Below, one piece after another: positions 10,195-20,163 of a stretch of 64,000 nucleotides of DNA (position 1 is its first letter; every line of letters begins with the position of its first letter). Both the position numbers and the translations under genes were made by a program. This DNA comes from an uncultured Tenacibaculum sp. GTDB taxonomy: Bacteria > Bacteroidota > Bacteroidia > Flavobacteriales > Flavobacteriaceae. A model generated the notes under the pieces. That model was given only the letters and a program-made list of their open reading frames with translations, did no database searches and had not been told where the DNA came from. The stretch lies in assembly GCF_947499065.1 (NCBI RefSeq), contig NZ_CANMMT010000001.1, positions 372,001 to 436,000 of the forward strand, in the 5' to 3' direction.

Positions 10195-11121
10195 TTATTC
10201 ACTTAAAAAAGAGATATTTCTTGTTAAACCAGAAAATTTAGTCCTTTTCACCGCAGACTTTTTAAACACTTTACTAAACGTTTCTTGTGTTAATTCTTTC
10301 CAATCTCGTTGCGTCATTTCTAACAAGTCCCCCTGTGGTGCAAATAAAGGTTCTGAATGTGGTTTTGAAAAACGATTCCATGGACATACATCCTGACAAA
10401 CATCACAACCAAACATCCAATCCTCATTCATTCCTTTAAATTCTGTTGGAATAGCATCTTTTAACTCAATAGTAAAGTAGGAAATACATTTACTTCCATC
10501 CACAGTGTTATTTGGTAAAATTGCTTGAGTTGGACAAGCATCTATACAACGAGTACACTTTCCACAATGATCTGTTTGAAAAGCATGATCGTATTCAAGT
10601 TCTAAATCAATTATTAATTCTGCCAAGAAGAAAAATGAGCCTTGTTGTTTTTGAATTAACAACGTATGCTTTCCATTCCAACCTAAACCAGCTTTTTCTG
10701 CCCAAGCTCTTTCTAACACTGGAGCTGAATCAACAAAACAACGGCCAGAAACTTCTCCAATTTCATCATTAATTAGCGATAACAACTCTCTAAGTTTTTC
10801 TTTAATTACATGATGATAATCCTGACCATAAGCATATTTAGAAATCTTATAACTATCATCACTCTGAACCTTTTCTGGAAAATAATTATATGACAATGAT
10901 ATAACAGATTTAGCTCCTTCAACTAACAACCTAGGATCTAAACGTTTATCAAAGTGGTTTTCCATATATCGCATTTCACCATGGTTATTATTATTTAACC
11001 ATTCTTCTAAGCGTGGAGCTTCCTCTTCTAAAAAATCGGCTTTAGCAATACCACAAGCCAAAAAACCCAATCGTTTTGCCTGTTCTTTAATAAATTTAGA
11101 ATATTGCTCTTTATGGTTCAA
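10195..11121 (-). CDS. queG: Epoxyqueuosine reductase QueG
   Basis: QueG carries out the last step of queuosine synthesis, reducing epoxyqueuosine in tRNA anticodons to queuosine with a cobalamin and two [4Fe-4S] clusters. Both ferredoxin-type clusters are visible: [12 protein letters not shown] and, split, [10 protein letters not shown]. The N-terminal cobalamin-binding part ([21 protein letters not shown]) and the catalytic region [20 protein letters not shown] are intact. There is no ATG at a sensible place. I chose the TTG at 11121, giving [19 protein letters not shown] at the N-terminus as in relatives, for a 308-residue product; another TTG at 11151 would add ten residues. It is convergent with the PAS genes. 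Other queuosine genes are not in the window. Confidence 0.93.
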   Translation of the reverse strand: MNHKEQYSKFIKEQAKRLGFLACGIAKADFLEEEAPRLEEWLNNNNHGEMRYMENHFDKRLDPRLLVEGAKSVISLSYNYFPEKVQSDDSYKISKYAYGQDYHHVIKEKLRELLSLINDEIGEVSGRCFVDSAPVLERAWAEKAGLGWNGKHTLLIQKQQGSFFFLAELIIDLELEYDHAFQTDHCGKCTRCIDACPTQAILPNNTVDGSKCISYFTIELKDAIPTEFKGMNEDWMFGCDVCQDVCPWNRFSKPHSEPLFAPQGDLLEMTQRDWKELTQETFSKVFKKSAVKRTKFSGLTRNISFLSE

Positions 11122-11178
11122 AACACTTATTTTATTGCGCAAAATTAACAAAAGTTTTATTTTATTATTTTATTCACT

Positions 11179-11207
11179 TTTGTTTAACAAATAAATGCAG
11201 ACCTTTG
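11179..11207 (+). promoter_or_regulatory. Probable promoter of the AsmA-like gene
   Basis: TTTG at 11179-11182, 17-bp spacer, then GACCTTTG at 11200-11207, one base off the TAnnTTTG consensus. The ATG follows 33 bp downstream. Confidence 0.4.
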
Positions 11208-11239
11208 TTCGTTAGTATATAAAATCAACCTTTTTAATC

Positions 11240-13828
11240 ATGAAAAAGATTTATAAAATAGTTTTAGGAGTTGTAATAGCAATCTTTGTTATTCTTGTAA
11301 GTATTCCTTTATTGTTCCAAGACAAGATAATTGGCTTGGTTAAACAAACCGTAAACAATAATGTTTATGCTAAAGTTGATTTTAGTGATGCTAATCTAAG
11401 TTTAATTAGAAACTTCCCTAATATATCTGTTCAACTTTCAAACACAACTGTTATAAATAACAAACCTTTTGAAGGTGACACTTTATTATATGCAAACGAT
11501 ATCCGTTTAAACTTAAGATTAACTGAGCTTTTTAAAAGTAGTACAGATCAACTGAATATAAAATCTTTTTCTATTGATAATGCAAAAGTGAATGTTTTGG
11601 TTGATAAAAATGGAAATGCAAACTATGACATTTCTAAACCTAAAGAAGTAACACAAGAAACAACTACAGAAAACACTAGTTCTTCTAATTTTGGACTTTC
11701 TATTGATTCTTATAATATTTCAAATGCAACCATTAAGTATACTGATAAGAAAGGAAAAATGCATCTTAGCTTAAATGATTTTAATCATTCTGGAAGCGGT
11801 GATTTTTCTCAGTCTAATATGGAATTAGACACCAAAACATCTACTCTAATTTCTTTTGGTATGGATGGTACTTCATATGCTAAAAATCAGAAAATACAAT
11901 TAGATGCTATTTTGGGGATGGATTTGGTAAATCAGAAATTTTCATTCTTAAAGAATGAAGCAAAACTGAATAACCTACCTTTAATTTTTGATGGGTATGT
12001 TCAAATAAATAAGAACAATCAAGAAGTTGATATTAACTTTAAAACTCCTTCATCTGATTTTAAAAACTTTTTAGGTTTAATTCCTGAAGCATATACTAAA
12101 AATATTGCCAACGTTACCACTTCAGGTAATTTTAGCGTTAACGGAAAAGTTAATGGTATTATTGATAACTCTAATATTCCTAAATTAGATATTACACTTT
12201 CATCAAAAAATGCATCATTTAAGTATCCAGATTTACCTAAAACTGTAAGAAACATCAATATTGATGCACAAATAAAAAACACTACAGGTAAAACGCAAAA
12301 TACGTATGTAAACATCGAAGGCTTATCATTTAAAATTGATGAAGATACTTTTTCTGGAAAAGGTAGTGTACATAATTTAACTACAAATCCTCTTATAAAT
12401 GCTACACTAAACGGAACATTAAACTTAGCTAACATAAACAAGGCTTACCCTGTAGATTTAAAAAATGAATTAAGAGGTATTTTAAAAGCAAACTTACATA
12501 CCAAATTCGATTTAGATGCAATTCAAAAAAGCAACTTGAATAGAATTAAAAATAATGGACATATTGAAGTAAGTGATTTTGTGTTTTCTTCTAAAGACAT
12601 TGTTAACCCAATTAATATAAAAAACACCAAAGTAGATTTTACTCCAACAACAATTTCTTTAACGAAGTTTGACGCAAATACAGGTAAAAGTGATATTAAT
12701 GCAACTGGTAAAATTCAAAATCTATTAGGTTTTTTACTTTCAAACAAAAAATTACAAGGTGATTTTAAAGTAAATTCAAACTCTTTTTATGTTAGTGATT
12801 TTATGCAAGAAAACACTGCTCCAACAGAAAAGAAACAAGACACTCCAAAAGAAGAAAAACCAACAGAATCTTTAAAGATTCCTGCTTTTTTAGATTGTAA
12901 AATATTTGCTGATGCTAAAACAGTTTATTACGATAATTTAAAACTACGAAATGTAAAAGGTACTTTATTATTGAAAGATGAAAAAGCTACTTTACAAAAT
13001 GTAAATGCTGGTATTTTTAATGGTAAAATAGCCTTAAATGGTGAAGTGAACACACAGAAAAAACAACCAACTTTTGATGTAAAACTAGGAATCAAATCGT
13101 TTGATATTGCCCAATCATTTAATAGTTTAGATTTATTGCAATCATTAAGCCCAATTGCTGGAGCTATGAATGGTAAATTAAATTCAGACATTAATTTATC
13201 AGGAGATTTAAATACTGATTTTACTCCGAATTTAACTTCTATTTCTGGTAAAGCCTTAGCTGAATTGTTAACTACTAAGATTAATCCAGAAAAAACAAAA
13301 GCTTTAAGTTTATTAAACGATAAATTATCTTTTATCGATTTAACTAAATTAGATTTAACAGATATTAAAACTCATTTATCTTTTAAAAAGGGACAAGTAC
13401 AAGTATCACCTTTTAAATTAAAATATAAAGATATTGGTATTAATGTTGGCGGTACTCATGGTTTTGATCAAACAATGAATTATAATGTAACGTTTGATGT
13501 TCCTGCTAAGTATTTAGGAAGTGATGTTCAAGGTTTATTATCAAAACTTAGTGCAAAAGATCAAAACATTACAGTTCCTGTTACAGCAAACCTAACAGGT
13601 AGTATGACTAGTCCTACAATAAAAACAGATTTATCTTCTTCAGTTACTAAGTTAACTCAAGAGTTAGTACAAAGACAAAAGGAAAACCTTGTTAAAAATA
13701 CTCTAGGAAATTTGTTAGGTAACAAAAAGAAAGATTCAACTAGTAAAACTGATAAAACTGTAAAGAAAGTATCTGATGTTTTAGGTGGTTTATTTGGAAA
13801 GAAAAAAAAGAAAAAAGGAGATAATTAA
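11240..13828 (+). CDS. AsmA-family inner-membrane-anchored periplasmic protein
   Basis: An 862-residue AsmA/TamB-like protein. Such proteins span the periplasm as long beta-rich bridges and are tied to outer-membrane assembly or phospholipid transport. One N-terminal membrane anchor (about residues 5-27, IVLGVVIAIFVILVSIPLLF) is followed by the AsmA signature region (VDFSDANLSLIRNFPNISVQL) and long repetitive beta-strand sequence with many DI/NL/G turns. The AsmA C-terminal domain (GLFGK region preceded by KDIGINVGGTHGFDQTMNYNV) is present near 720-800. A Thr/Lys/Glu-rich stretch (about 531-545) breaks the bridge, and the C-terminus is a lysine-rich tail (KKKKKKGDN). It stands alone on the plus strand, divergent from queG. 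Confidence 0.82.
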   Translation: MKKIYKIVLGVVIAIFVILVSIPLLFQDKIIGLVKQTVNNNVYAKVDFSDANLSLIRNFPNISVQLSNTTVINNKPFEGDTLLYANDIRLNLRLTELFKSSTDQLNIKSFSIDNAKVNVLVDKNGNANYDISKPKEVTQETTTENTSSSNFGLSIDSYNISNATIKYTDKKGKMHLSLNDFNHSGSGDFSQSNMELDTKTSTLISFGMDGTSYAKNQKIQLDAILGMDLVNQKFSFLKNEAKLNNLPLIFDGYVQINKNNQEVDINFKTPSSDFKNFLGLIPEAYTKNIANVTTSGNFSVNGKVNGIIDNSNIPKLDITLSSKNASFKYPDLPKTVRNINIDAQIKNTTGKTQNTYVNIEGLSFKIDEDTFSGKGSVHNLTTNPLINATLNGTLNLANINKAYPVDLKNELRGILKANLHTKFDLDAIQKSNLNRIKNNGHIEVSDFVFSSKDIVNPINIKNTKVDFTPTTISLTKFDANTGKSDINATGKIQNLLGFLLSNKKLQGDFKVNSNSFYVSDFMQENTAPTEKKQDTPKEEKPTESLKIPAFLDCKIFADAKTVYYDNLKLRNVKGTLLLKDEKATLQNVNAGIFNGKIALNGEVNTQKKQPTFDVKLGIKSFDIAQSFNSLDLLQSLSPIAGAMNGKLNSDINLSGDLNTDFTPNLTSISGKALAELLTTKINPEKTKALSLLNDKLSFIDLTKLDLTDIKTHLSFKKGQVQVSPFKLKYKDIGINVGGTHGFDQTMNYNVTFDVPAKYLGSDVQGLLSKLSAKDQNITVPVTANLTGSMTSPTIKTDLSSSVTKLTQELVQRQKENLVKNTLGNLLGNKKKDSTSKTDKTVKKVSDVLGGLFGKKKKKKGDN

Positions 13829-13835
13829 AAACTCA

Positions 13836-13864
13836 GGCAACTGTTTTAAAAAGATTAGCGTCTA
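13836..13864 (+). promoter_or_regulatory. ECF-sigma-type promoter candidate upstream of the DUF5686 gene
   Basis: GGCAAC at 13836-13841 and CGTCTA at 13859-13864, separated by 17 bp. An AAC motif at -35 and CGTC at -10 are the usual marks of extracytoplasmic-function sigma promoters. It would give a 5' leader of roughly 90 nt before the ATG at 13963. A TATGTTTG (13930-13937) is also present but lacks a -33 partner. Confidence 0.4.
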
Positions 13865-13962
13865 TAACTTTAATAATTCTTTGTCAATTATTTAACAGCT
13901 TATAAACATAAATCGAAATTTGCAACCTATATGTTTGTTTTGAATTTCAATTAAACCCAACT

Positions 13963-16428
13963 ATGAAAAAAACAATTACGCTACTGTTTTTAACTCTTAC
14001 TAGTATTACTTTTTCTCAAATTAGAGGAAAAGTAACTAGTAGTACTCACAAACCTTTATCTTTTGTTAGTGTCTATTTAGAAAATTCTATTACTGGAACA
14101 ACTACAAATGACAATGGTGATTATGAATTAGTTCTCAAGAAAAAAGGAGAACATACTATTGTTTATCAAATCTTAGGATACAAAACTGTTAAAAAGAAAG
14201 TTAATATTAACTCTTTTCCTTATAGTTTAGATGTCCAACTTTCAGAAGAAGAAGTAGCTTTAGATGAAGTATTGGTTTCGTCTAAAGAAAATCCCGCTAA
14301 TAGAATTATTAGAAATGCTATTGCTAACAAAGGCAAGAACACAGATAAATTTGGTCAATACAAAGCCGATTTTTATTCTCGTGGATTATTTAAAGTAAAA
14401 AATCTTCCAAAAAAATTCTTAGGTCAAGAAATTGGCGACATGGGAGGTGGTTTAGATTCTACCAGAAGTGGTATCGTATATTTATCTGAAACTATTTCTA
14501 AAATTTCGTTTCAGAAAAGACCTAAAAACTTCAAAGAACATATCATAGCTTCTAAAGTTTCTGGTAGTGATAACGGAATTAGCTTTAATCAAGCAGAGGA
14601 AGTTAATTTTAATTTTTATGAAAACTCTTTTAATCTAGCTGAAGCTCAAATGGTTTCTCCAATTGCTAACGGTGCTTTTGGTTATTACAACTACAAATTA
14701 GCTGGAACTTTTTATGATAAAAATGGTAATTTGATTAGTAAAATTCAATTATTACCCAAAAGAAAAAACGATCGAGTTTTTAGTGGTCATATTTATATTG
14801 TTGAAGATGATTGGGCTATTTATGGAGCCGATGTTATTGTTACTGGTGCACAAGTAAGTATGCCAATGATTGACACTTTAAAAATTAAACAAAACTATAA
14901 TTACTCTAATAAAAATAAAGCTTGGGTTCCAGTAACTCAAACTATAGATTTTAAAGCAGGAATGTTTGGTTTTAATTTTAACGGACGTTTTTCTGCTGCG
15001 TATTCTAATTATAATTTTGAACCTAATTTTTCTAACAAGTACTTTGGAAGTGAAATTTTATCTTTTGCTGAAAATGCTACCGAAAAAGATACTCTTTACT
15101 GGAATAAAATACGTCCTGTAGCCTTAACCAGTGAAGAAACAGCCGACTACAAATTAAAAGATAGTATTAAAACCAAAAGAAAATCTAAAAAATATTTGGA
15201 CTCGGTAGATACCAAACAGAATAAGTTTAAAATTTTAAATGCTCTTTCGGGTTATTCTTATAATAATACCTATAAAAAATGGGGACTTAGCTTTTCTTCT
15301 CCTATTGAAGATTTAAGCTTCAATACTGTTCAAGGATGGAATTCGTCTATTGGTATTAACTACTATAAAACACTAAATAAAAAAGGTAAAAACTTTGGTG
15401 CTGGTGCAAACATCAATTATGGTGTCTCAGATAAAAAAATAAGACCTACTGGTTATTTTTATTACAAATGGAACAATACTACTCGACCAATATTAAATAT
15501 TTCTGGAGGTAGAACAACTGCCCAGTTTAATGCAAAAAGACCTATTTCTAGATTTTGGAATACTATTAGTTCAGTACTTTTTGAAAGAAATTACATGAAA
15601 ATTTATGAAAAAGATTTTGCTAGAGTTTCTTTTTCACAAGAAGTTGTTAATGGTTTACGTATGTCTACTTCATTAGAATATGCAAACAGAAAGCCATTAT
15701 TTAACACTACAGATTATGTAATGTTTCCAAAAAGCAATGTAGAATACACGTCTAACAATCCACAAGACCCGACTAATTTTACCTCTTCATTTACACCACA
15801 TAAAATATGGTCGTTTACTCTTGGAGCGAATATTCAGTTTGGTCAAAAATACTTGTCATATCCTAATGGAAAATATAATGTAAGTAGTAGAAAATACCCT
15901 TCGTTATTTATTGGTTACAAAAAGAATTTTGGAGCAGATAATTCTGAATGGAATTCAGATGTTATTTATTCACAATTAAACCAAAGAATTTCTTTAGGAA
16001 ACTGGGGAGAATTTAAATACAAAGCCAAAGGAGGCATCTTTTTAGAGAAGAAAGACATTCCTTTTATAGATTATGCTCACTTTAATGGAAATCGTTTGTT
16101 AGTAGCTCCAAATAGCAATTATCTAAACAACTTCTATATGTTGCCATACTATCAATTAAGTACAAATGATAAATATGGTGAATTGCATGGAGAATACAAC
16201 TTTAAAGGTGCTTTATTAAGTAAAGTTCCTCTTCTTAACAAACTTAATTTCCATTTAGTTACGGGAGCCAAAGGACTGTTTACAGCAGGCAACAAACCAT
16301 ATTCTGAATATTCAGTAGGTTTAGATAATATTGGATTTGGAAAATGGCGTTTTTTACGTGTAGACTTTGCTAGATCTAACTTTAATGGACGTAGTGAAAA
16401 TAGAGTAGTATTCGGAATTAAATTGTAA
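13963..16428 (+). CDS. DUF5686 outer-membrane protein with carboxypeptidase-regulatory-like domain
   Basis: An 821-residue exported protein. Signal peptide at residues 1-18 (ends TFSQ); carboxypeptidase-regulatory-like beta-sandwich at about 19-105 (IRGKVTSSTHKPLSFVSVYLENS); then the DUF5686 region, which ends in repeated amphipathic beta strands and the terminal strand RVVFGIKL, typical of an outer-membrane barrel. The conserved start of DUF5686, NPANRIIRNAIANKGKN, is at about 110-126. The family is common in Bacteroidetes and its function is unknown; no TonB plug is seen. An ECF-type promoter candidate lies upstream, and moaD follows after 9 bp, so the two may share a transcript. Confidence 0.85.
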   Translation: MKKTITLLFLTLTSITFSQIRGKVTSSTHKPLSFVSVYLENSITGTTTNDNGDYELVLKKKGEHTIVYQILGYKTVKKKVNINSFPYSLDVQLSEEEVALDEVLVSSKENPANRIIRNAIANKGKNTDKFGQYKADFYSRGLFKVKNLPKKFLGQEIGDMGGGLDSTRSGIVYLSETISKISFQKRPKNFKEHIIASKVSGSDNGISFNQAEEVNFNFYENSFNLAEAQMVSPIANGAFGYYNYKLAGTFYDKNGNLISKIQLLPKRKNDRVFSGHIYIVEDDWAIYGADVIVTGAQVSMPMIDTLKIKQNYNYSNKNKAWVPVTQTIDFKAGMFGFNFNGRFSAAYSNYNFEPNFSNKYFGSEILSFAENATEKDTLYWNKIRPVALTSEETADYKLKDSIKTKRKSKKYLDSVDTKQNKFKILNALSGYSYNNTYKKWGLSFSSPIEDLSFNTVQGWNSSIGINYYKTLNKKGKNFGAGANINYGVSDKKIRPTGYFYYKWNNTTRPILNISGGRTTAQFNAKRPISRFWNTISSVLFERNYMKIYEKDFARVSFSQEVVNGLRMSTSLEYANRKPLFNTTDYVMFPKSNVEYTSNNPQDPTNFTSSFTPHKIWSFTLGANIQFGQKYLSYPNGKYNVSSRKYPSLFIGYKKNFGADNSEWNSDVIYSQLNQRISLGNWGEFKYKAKGGIFLEKKDIPFIDYAHFNGNRLLVAPNSNYLNNFYMLPYYQLSTNDKYGELHGEYNFKGALLSKVPLLNKLNFHLVTGAKGLFTAGNKPYSEYSVGLDNIGFGKWRFLRVDFARSNFNGRSENRVVFGIKL

Positions 16429-16437
16429 TTTCGTAAT

Positions 16438-16680
16438 ATGAATATTAATGTACTACTTTTTGGTATTGCAACTGACTTAATAGGAAGTTCTTCTTTACAG
16501 ATAGAACTTCCTATTAATTGTTCAGTAGCCACTTTTAAAGAGATTCTTGTTAGTAAAAATGAATCATTAAAAGAAATGAGCACTTATGCTGTGGCTATTA
16601 ATGAAAGTTATGCTTCTGACGAAACAATTATAAAAGAATCTGATATAGTTGCTATTATCCCACCTGTAAGTGGAGGATAA
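16438..16680 (+). CDS. moaD: Molybdopterin synthase sulfur-carrier subunit MoaD
   Basis: An 80-residue ubiquitin-like protein of the MoaD/ThiS family. MoaD carries a thiocarboxylate on its C-terminal Gly-Gly and donates sulfur to molybdopterin in complex with MoaE. The sequence has the expected beta-grasp pattern, the conserved AVAINESYA near residues 56-64, and ends in IPPVSGG. The length is right for MoaD, and a moaE gene lies 17 kb away in this window. ThiS is the alternative but is usually nearer 66 residues and sits with thi genes. It follows the DUF5686 gene by 9 bp; no other cofactor gene adjoins it. Confidence 0.85.
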   Translation: MNINVLLFGIATDLIGSSSLQIELPINCSVATFKEILVSKNESLKEMSTYAVAINESYASDETIIKESDIVAIIPPVSGG

Positions 16681-16741
16681 ATCCATTTAAATCTTCAGAA
16701 TTATTAATCATATAATCATTCTTCGTTAAAAAGTTATAATA

Positions 16742-19405
16742 TTATAAATTATAAGCTATACTTAATAACACTACTCTTGGCAGTACATATGTTTTAGAAT
16801 CGGAAATTAAATAATCTGAAAAACTATTATCCTGTTTAAATGTAGTATTAAACAAGTTTTGTGTTGTCAATTTATATTCCCAAGGGCTATCTTCTTTTTG
16901 ATATGATAATATCGCGTTTGCTACATCATATTTATTGTCAACTCCCTGTGATTTGTTTTGATAATTGAAATGTGTATAATCAAAATTAAAAACAAAACCT
17001 TTAAGAAAATTATAGTCTATATTAAGATAAGGTTCATTAGTTATAAATTTTGATACTGAATTGTTTGAAATATAATTTCCTATACTTTTCCTAAAGCCAA
17101 ACTCAAATGTTGGTAATTTTTCAAATAACGTTTCTATCCCTAGATCTAAAGAATAGTTTTTGCTTCTATTGGTAACAAAACTGTTGTTTATACTTTGTTT
17201 AAACTTTGAATCATTATAACTCCCTTCTATATTATATCTTATTTTTTTAATCTTTTTCCTTATCGCCCCTCTTACACTCCAATTTTCATTCGGATTTGTT
17301 AGCATATCTATAGTCAAAAATTGATTGATTCCATCAAAATTAACCGAATTTCGATACCCCTTTACTTTCTTAGTATAGTTTGCACTAGCTAACAACATTA
17401 ATCCACGATACAAACTAAAACGACTGTATTGGATATTTGCAGAATGGTATAATTCATTCTCTAAATCTGAATTTCCTCTAAATACTGAATTATATGATTG
17501 CAAATAAAAACGACTTGCAAGTCTAGAAGCATCTGAAAAGTTTGTTTTTAAATTATATTTCAGTTGAATTTTTTTTGATTTATTGAATTCGATTTTCATT
17601 AAAAAATCTGGTAATAACACCCATTTATTTTTCTTTACTAAATTTAATTGGTTTACTTCCCAATTATAATTATGCAAATACACTCCTTGTTTTAGAGTAA
17701 AAATTCCTGTTTTAAATTTATAATGTAATCCAGCAAAAAAATCGTTGTGCTTTAAAACAGTAGTATTATTAAATCCGCTATTAGAAAAAGGGTTAATAGA
17801 ACTATCATCTAACACTTGAAAATCATTACTAATAAATTTTTCTTGTTGGTGTGTATTACCTATTGTTGTATAAATATGGTTATTGCTATTTAGTACCCAA
17901 AAATCTTTAAAAACAGTATGTAAATAATGTTTTTTCGTTTGATTTAACTGTTGAATTTGTAATGAGAGCTGATTTGTATTTAAAGGCTGAATAATTGATT
18001 TAATTCTGTCTAAAAAAGACGCTGAAGCTTCCCAAAAAGTTACTGGATTATTTTTATCAAATGTATAATTAATTATTGTTGAAAAAGTATGCTCTTCAGA
18101 TTGATCTTTATGCCATTCAAAATTTTGATTTAGATACCAAGTGTCATTTTTCGTGTTTGTATTTATTCTATCTGAATTATTATTTACTAATGAAGAAATA
18201 GCATTTATTCTGTTAATGTCAGATTTTTTAAGTTGAGTTCTAACATACCATTGCTCCTTATTATTTGGAGCATATTCAATATTTAATTTCCCTATAGCTA
18301 AAACATCTTTTGTTGTTTCTTCGCTCTTTTTTTCTTCTAGAAAAGCTGTGTACTGATTTAACTCTTCTGTAAAACTTCTAGTATTATTATGTGAAAAAAT
18401 TGCATAACCAGAAATATCTAGTTTACTAGCTACTGCTTTTGTTATATTCAAAGCAGCAAAACGCTGCTTACTCATCAATACATCTGTATTTTCTAAAAAC
18501 TGAGAAAAATCTCCTCCTTTCCAATTAAAATTACCATTAAAAACGGCATTTACTCCTCCTTGAAAATTTAGGTAATCTTTAAAAGTGAATGTTTTTTCTC
18601 CAATATTATTTACGTTTCCTATAAAATTCACATTGGTTTTAGGTGAATAATAAAATAAGTTTGCATTTGCTTTATAAAAACTTTTATTTCCTTTCCCTCC
18701 TTCTAGATCTCCAAAAAGAAAACGTTTTTTATCTTCTTTTAACCTAATATTCATCGCCATCTCATCGGAATCAGAGAGATTCTTCAAAAAAGCTACTTCG
18801 TTATAATTATCAATAACTTCAACTTTATCTACAGCATTGGCAGGTATGTTCTCTACACCTAACTTAGTTCCTCCTCCAAAGAATTTTTTTCCATCCACTA
18901 ACAGCTTGGTTACTTTCTTTCCTTGTACTGTAACTCCTCCATTCTTATTAACCTCAACTCCAGGTAATTTTTTTAATACGTTTTTTAATTTCCGTTCACT
19001 TCCATTTACAAACTTTTTAGTATCGTAAATGATTGTATCTTCTTTAACTGTGACAGGCAATTCTATGACGACTTCATCTAATTGGTTTTTAACTTCTTTT
19101 AATTGAAAGTCTTTAACTATATTCTCTTTAGCTGTAAGTGTAAAATCTATTTTTTCATACCCCAAATAACTAATACTAATTGTGTATGATTTGTTTTTGG
19201 TTAGCTCTAGACGATAACGTCCATTTTCATCTGTAATAGCAAACCCCATGTTTTTAGTTACATCTTTTGGTTTTGCTATGATATTAGCAAATGCTAACGG
19301 GTTTTGTAAACTATCTTTTACTGTACCTTTTAGTACAATTATTTGGGCTTTACAAACAGTACTTAATAAAGTAATAAATAAAACAAATAATATTTTTTTC
19401 AACAT
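16742..19405 (-). CDS. Outer-membrane beta-barrel (TonB-receptor-like) protein of the GLPGLI cluster
   Basis: An 887-residue exported protein. Signal peptide (residues 1-21, ends CKAQ); carboxypeptidase-regulatory-like domain (about 23-105, LKGTVKDSLQNPLAFANII); plug-like domain (about 125-220) with VKKLPGVEVNKNGGVTVQGK and VTKLLVDGKKFFGG; then a long beta-barrel. It belongs to the TonB-receptor-like family usually found beside GLPGLI proteins and lacks the siderophore-receptor plug sequences of the other receptors here. Two GLPGLI genes precede it, with only 5 bp to the nearer one, so all three are one operon. The substrate is unknown. It is convergent with moaD. Confidence 0.85.
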   Translation of the reverse strand: MLKKILFVLFITLLSTVCKAQIIVLKGTVKDSLQNPLAFANIIAKPKDVTKNMGFAITDENGRYRLELTKNKSYTISISYLGYEKIDFTLTAKENIVKDFQLKEVKNQLDEVVIELPVTVKEDTIIYDTKKFVNGSERKLKNVLKKLPGVEVNKNGGVTVQGKKVTKLLVDGKKFFGGGTKLGVENIPANAVDKVEVIDNYNEVAFLKNLSDSDEMAMNIRLKEDKKRFLFGDLEGGKGNKSFYKANANLFYYSPKTNVNFIGNVNNIGEKTFTFKDYLNFQGGVNAVFNGNFNWKGGDFSQFLENTDVLMSKQRFAALNITKAVASKLDISGYAIFSHNNTRSFTEELNQYTAFLEEKKSEETTKDVLAIGKLNIEYAPNNKEQWYVRTQLKKSDINRINAISSLVNNNSDRINTNTKNDTWYLNQNFEWHKDQSEEHTFSTIINYTFDKNNPVTFWEASASFLDRIKSIIQPLNTNQLSLQIQQLNQTKKHYLHTVFKDFWVLNSNNHIYTTIGNTHQQEKFISNDFQVLDDSSINPFSNSGFNNTTVLKHNDFFAGLHYKFKTGIFTLKQGVYLHNYNWEVNQLNLVKKNKWVLLPDFLMKIEFNKSKKIQLKYNLKTNFSDASRLASRFYLQSYNSVFRGNSDLENELYHSANIQYSRFSLYRGLMLLASANYTKKVKGYRNSVNFDGINQFLTIDMLTNPNENWSVRGAIRKKIKKIRYNIEGSYNDSKFKQSINNSFVTNRSKNYSLDLGIETLFEKLPTFEFGFRKSIGNYISNNSVSKFITNEPYLNIDYNFLKGFVFNFDYTHFNYQNKSQGVDNKYDVANAILSYQKEDSPWEYKLTTQNLFNTTFKQDNSFSDYLISDSKTYVLPRVVLLSIAYNL

Positions 19406-19410
19406 AAAAA

Positions 19411-20136
19411 CTACTTTAACCCTTTAAAGAAATTACGATTCATTTCTTCGTATTCTTTATGGGACATTCTTTTTCCTTTTCTAGGTTTTTTAATGACAAT
19501 CTTTTCTTTAGGATTTAAAATAATTTTTGAAGCTCTAATATTGACTTTTTTGTAAGAGATTTCTAAAATGAGCCCTGGAAGTCCAAAAAAGTTTTTAGGC
19601 CCAAAACTTACAGGAATTGTGGGAGTAAACCAGGCAGTTATAACAATAGATGGTTTATCTTTTCTTGCTTTTTTTAAAGCAATAGCTTTGAAACATTGAT
19701 AATTTCCTATTTTTTTAGATTCTTGTGTTATTTCCCATTGATTTTCTAACAAATCTATTCTTAGAAAAGAATCCATATTTAGTTGTTTAAAATAATCTTT
19801 TTCCGCAGTATTTATATAATAAGTACTATTCTTTCCGGCAATTGTAGATGTAATATTCATTCCTTTTCTAGCTCCATTACTCATTTCATCTTGTGCTTTA
19901 TATAACGATTCACTTTGAGAAAATTCTAAGACACTTGTAACATCTTCAGCATTCATTAGCATTTTCCTAACATGAACCCTAGCTGCTTTTGGTGTTTTTT
20001 TCTTGTTTAATATTGAATCTACTTGCTCTTCACTAAGTACTTTTAAAGACGTTGTATAAAATACTTTGCCGCTTATATTTTGAGAGAAAACTAGTTTTGT
20101 AAATAAAAACAAGATGAATATCATTTCTTTTTTCAT
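19411..20136 (-). CDS. GLPGLI family secreted protein (copy 1)
   Basis: A 241-residue exported protein with signal peptide 1-18 (ends VFSQ). The name-giving motif is in FGPKNFFGLPGLILEI at about residues 179-194, preceded by the family block WEITQESKKIGNYQCFKAIA and WFTPTIPVSFG. The C-terminus is basic (KKPRKGKRMSHKEYEEMNRNF). The GLPGLI family is Bacteroidetes-specific and lacks an assigned function. It is 27 bp downstream of a second GLPGLI gene and 5 bp upstream of the barrel, which suggests a periplasmic or surface partner of that barrel. Confidence 0.88.
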   Translation of the reverse strand: MKKEMIFILFLFTKLVFSQNISGKVFYTTSLKVLSEEQVDSILNKKKTPKAARVHVRKMLMNAEDVTSVLEFSQSESLYKAQDEMSNGARKGMNITSTIAGKNSTYYINTAEKDYFKQLNMDSFLRIDLLENQWEITQESKKIGNYQCFKAIALKKARKDKPSIVITAWFTPTIPVSFGPKNFFGLPGLILEISYKKVNIRASKIILNPKEKIVIKKPRKGKRMSHKEYEEMNRNFFKGLK

Positions 20137-20163
20137 TCTATCAAACTTAATTTCTTGCTCAAC

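Noticed and set aside
16681..16741. Terminator between convergent moaD and the GLPGLI barrel gene
   Set aside because: I could find no stem of useful length in these 61 bp.
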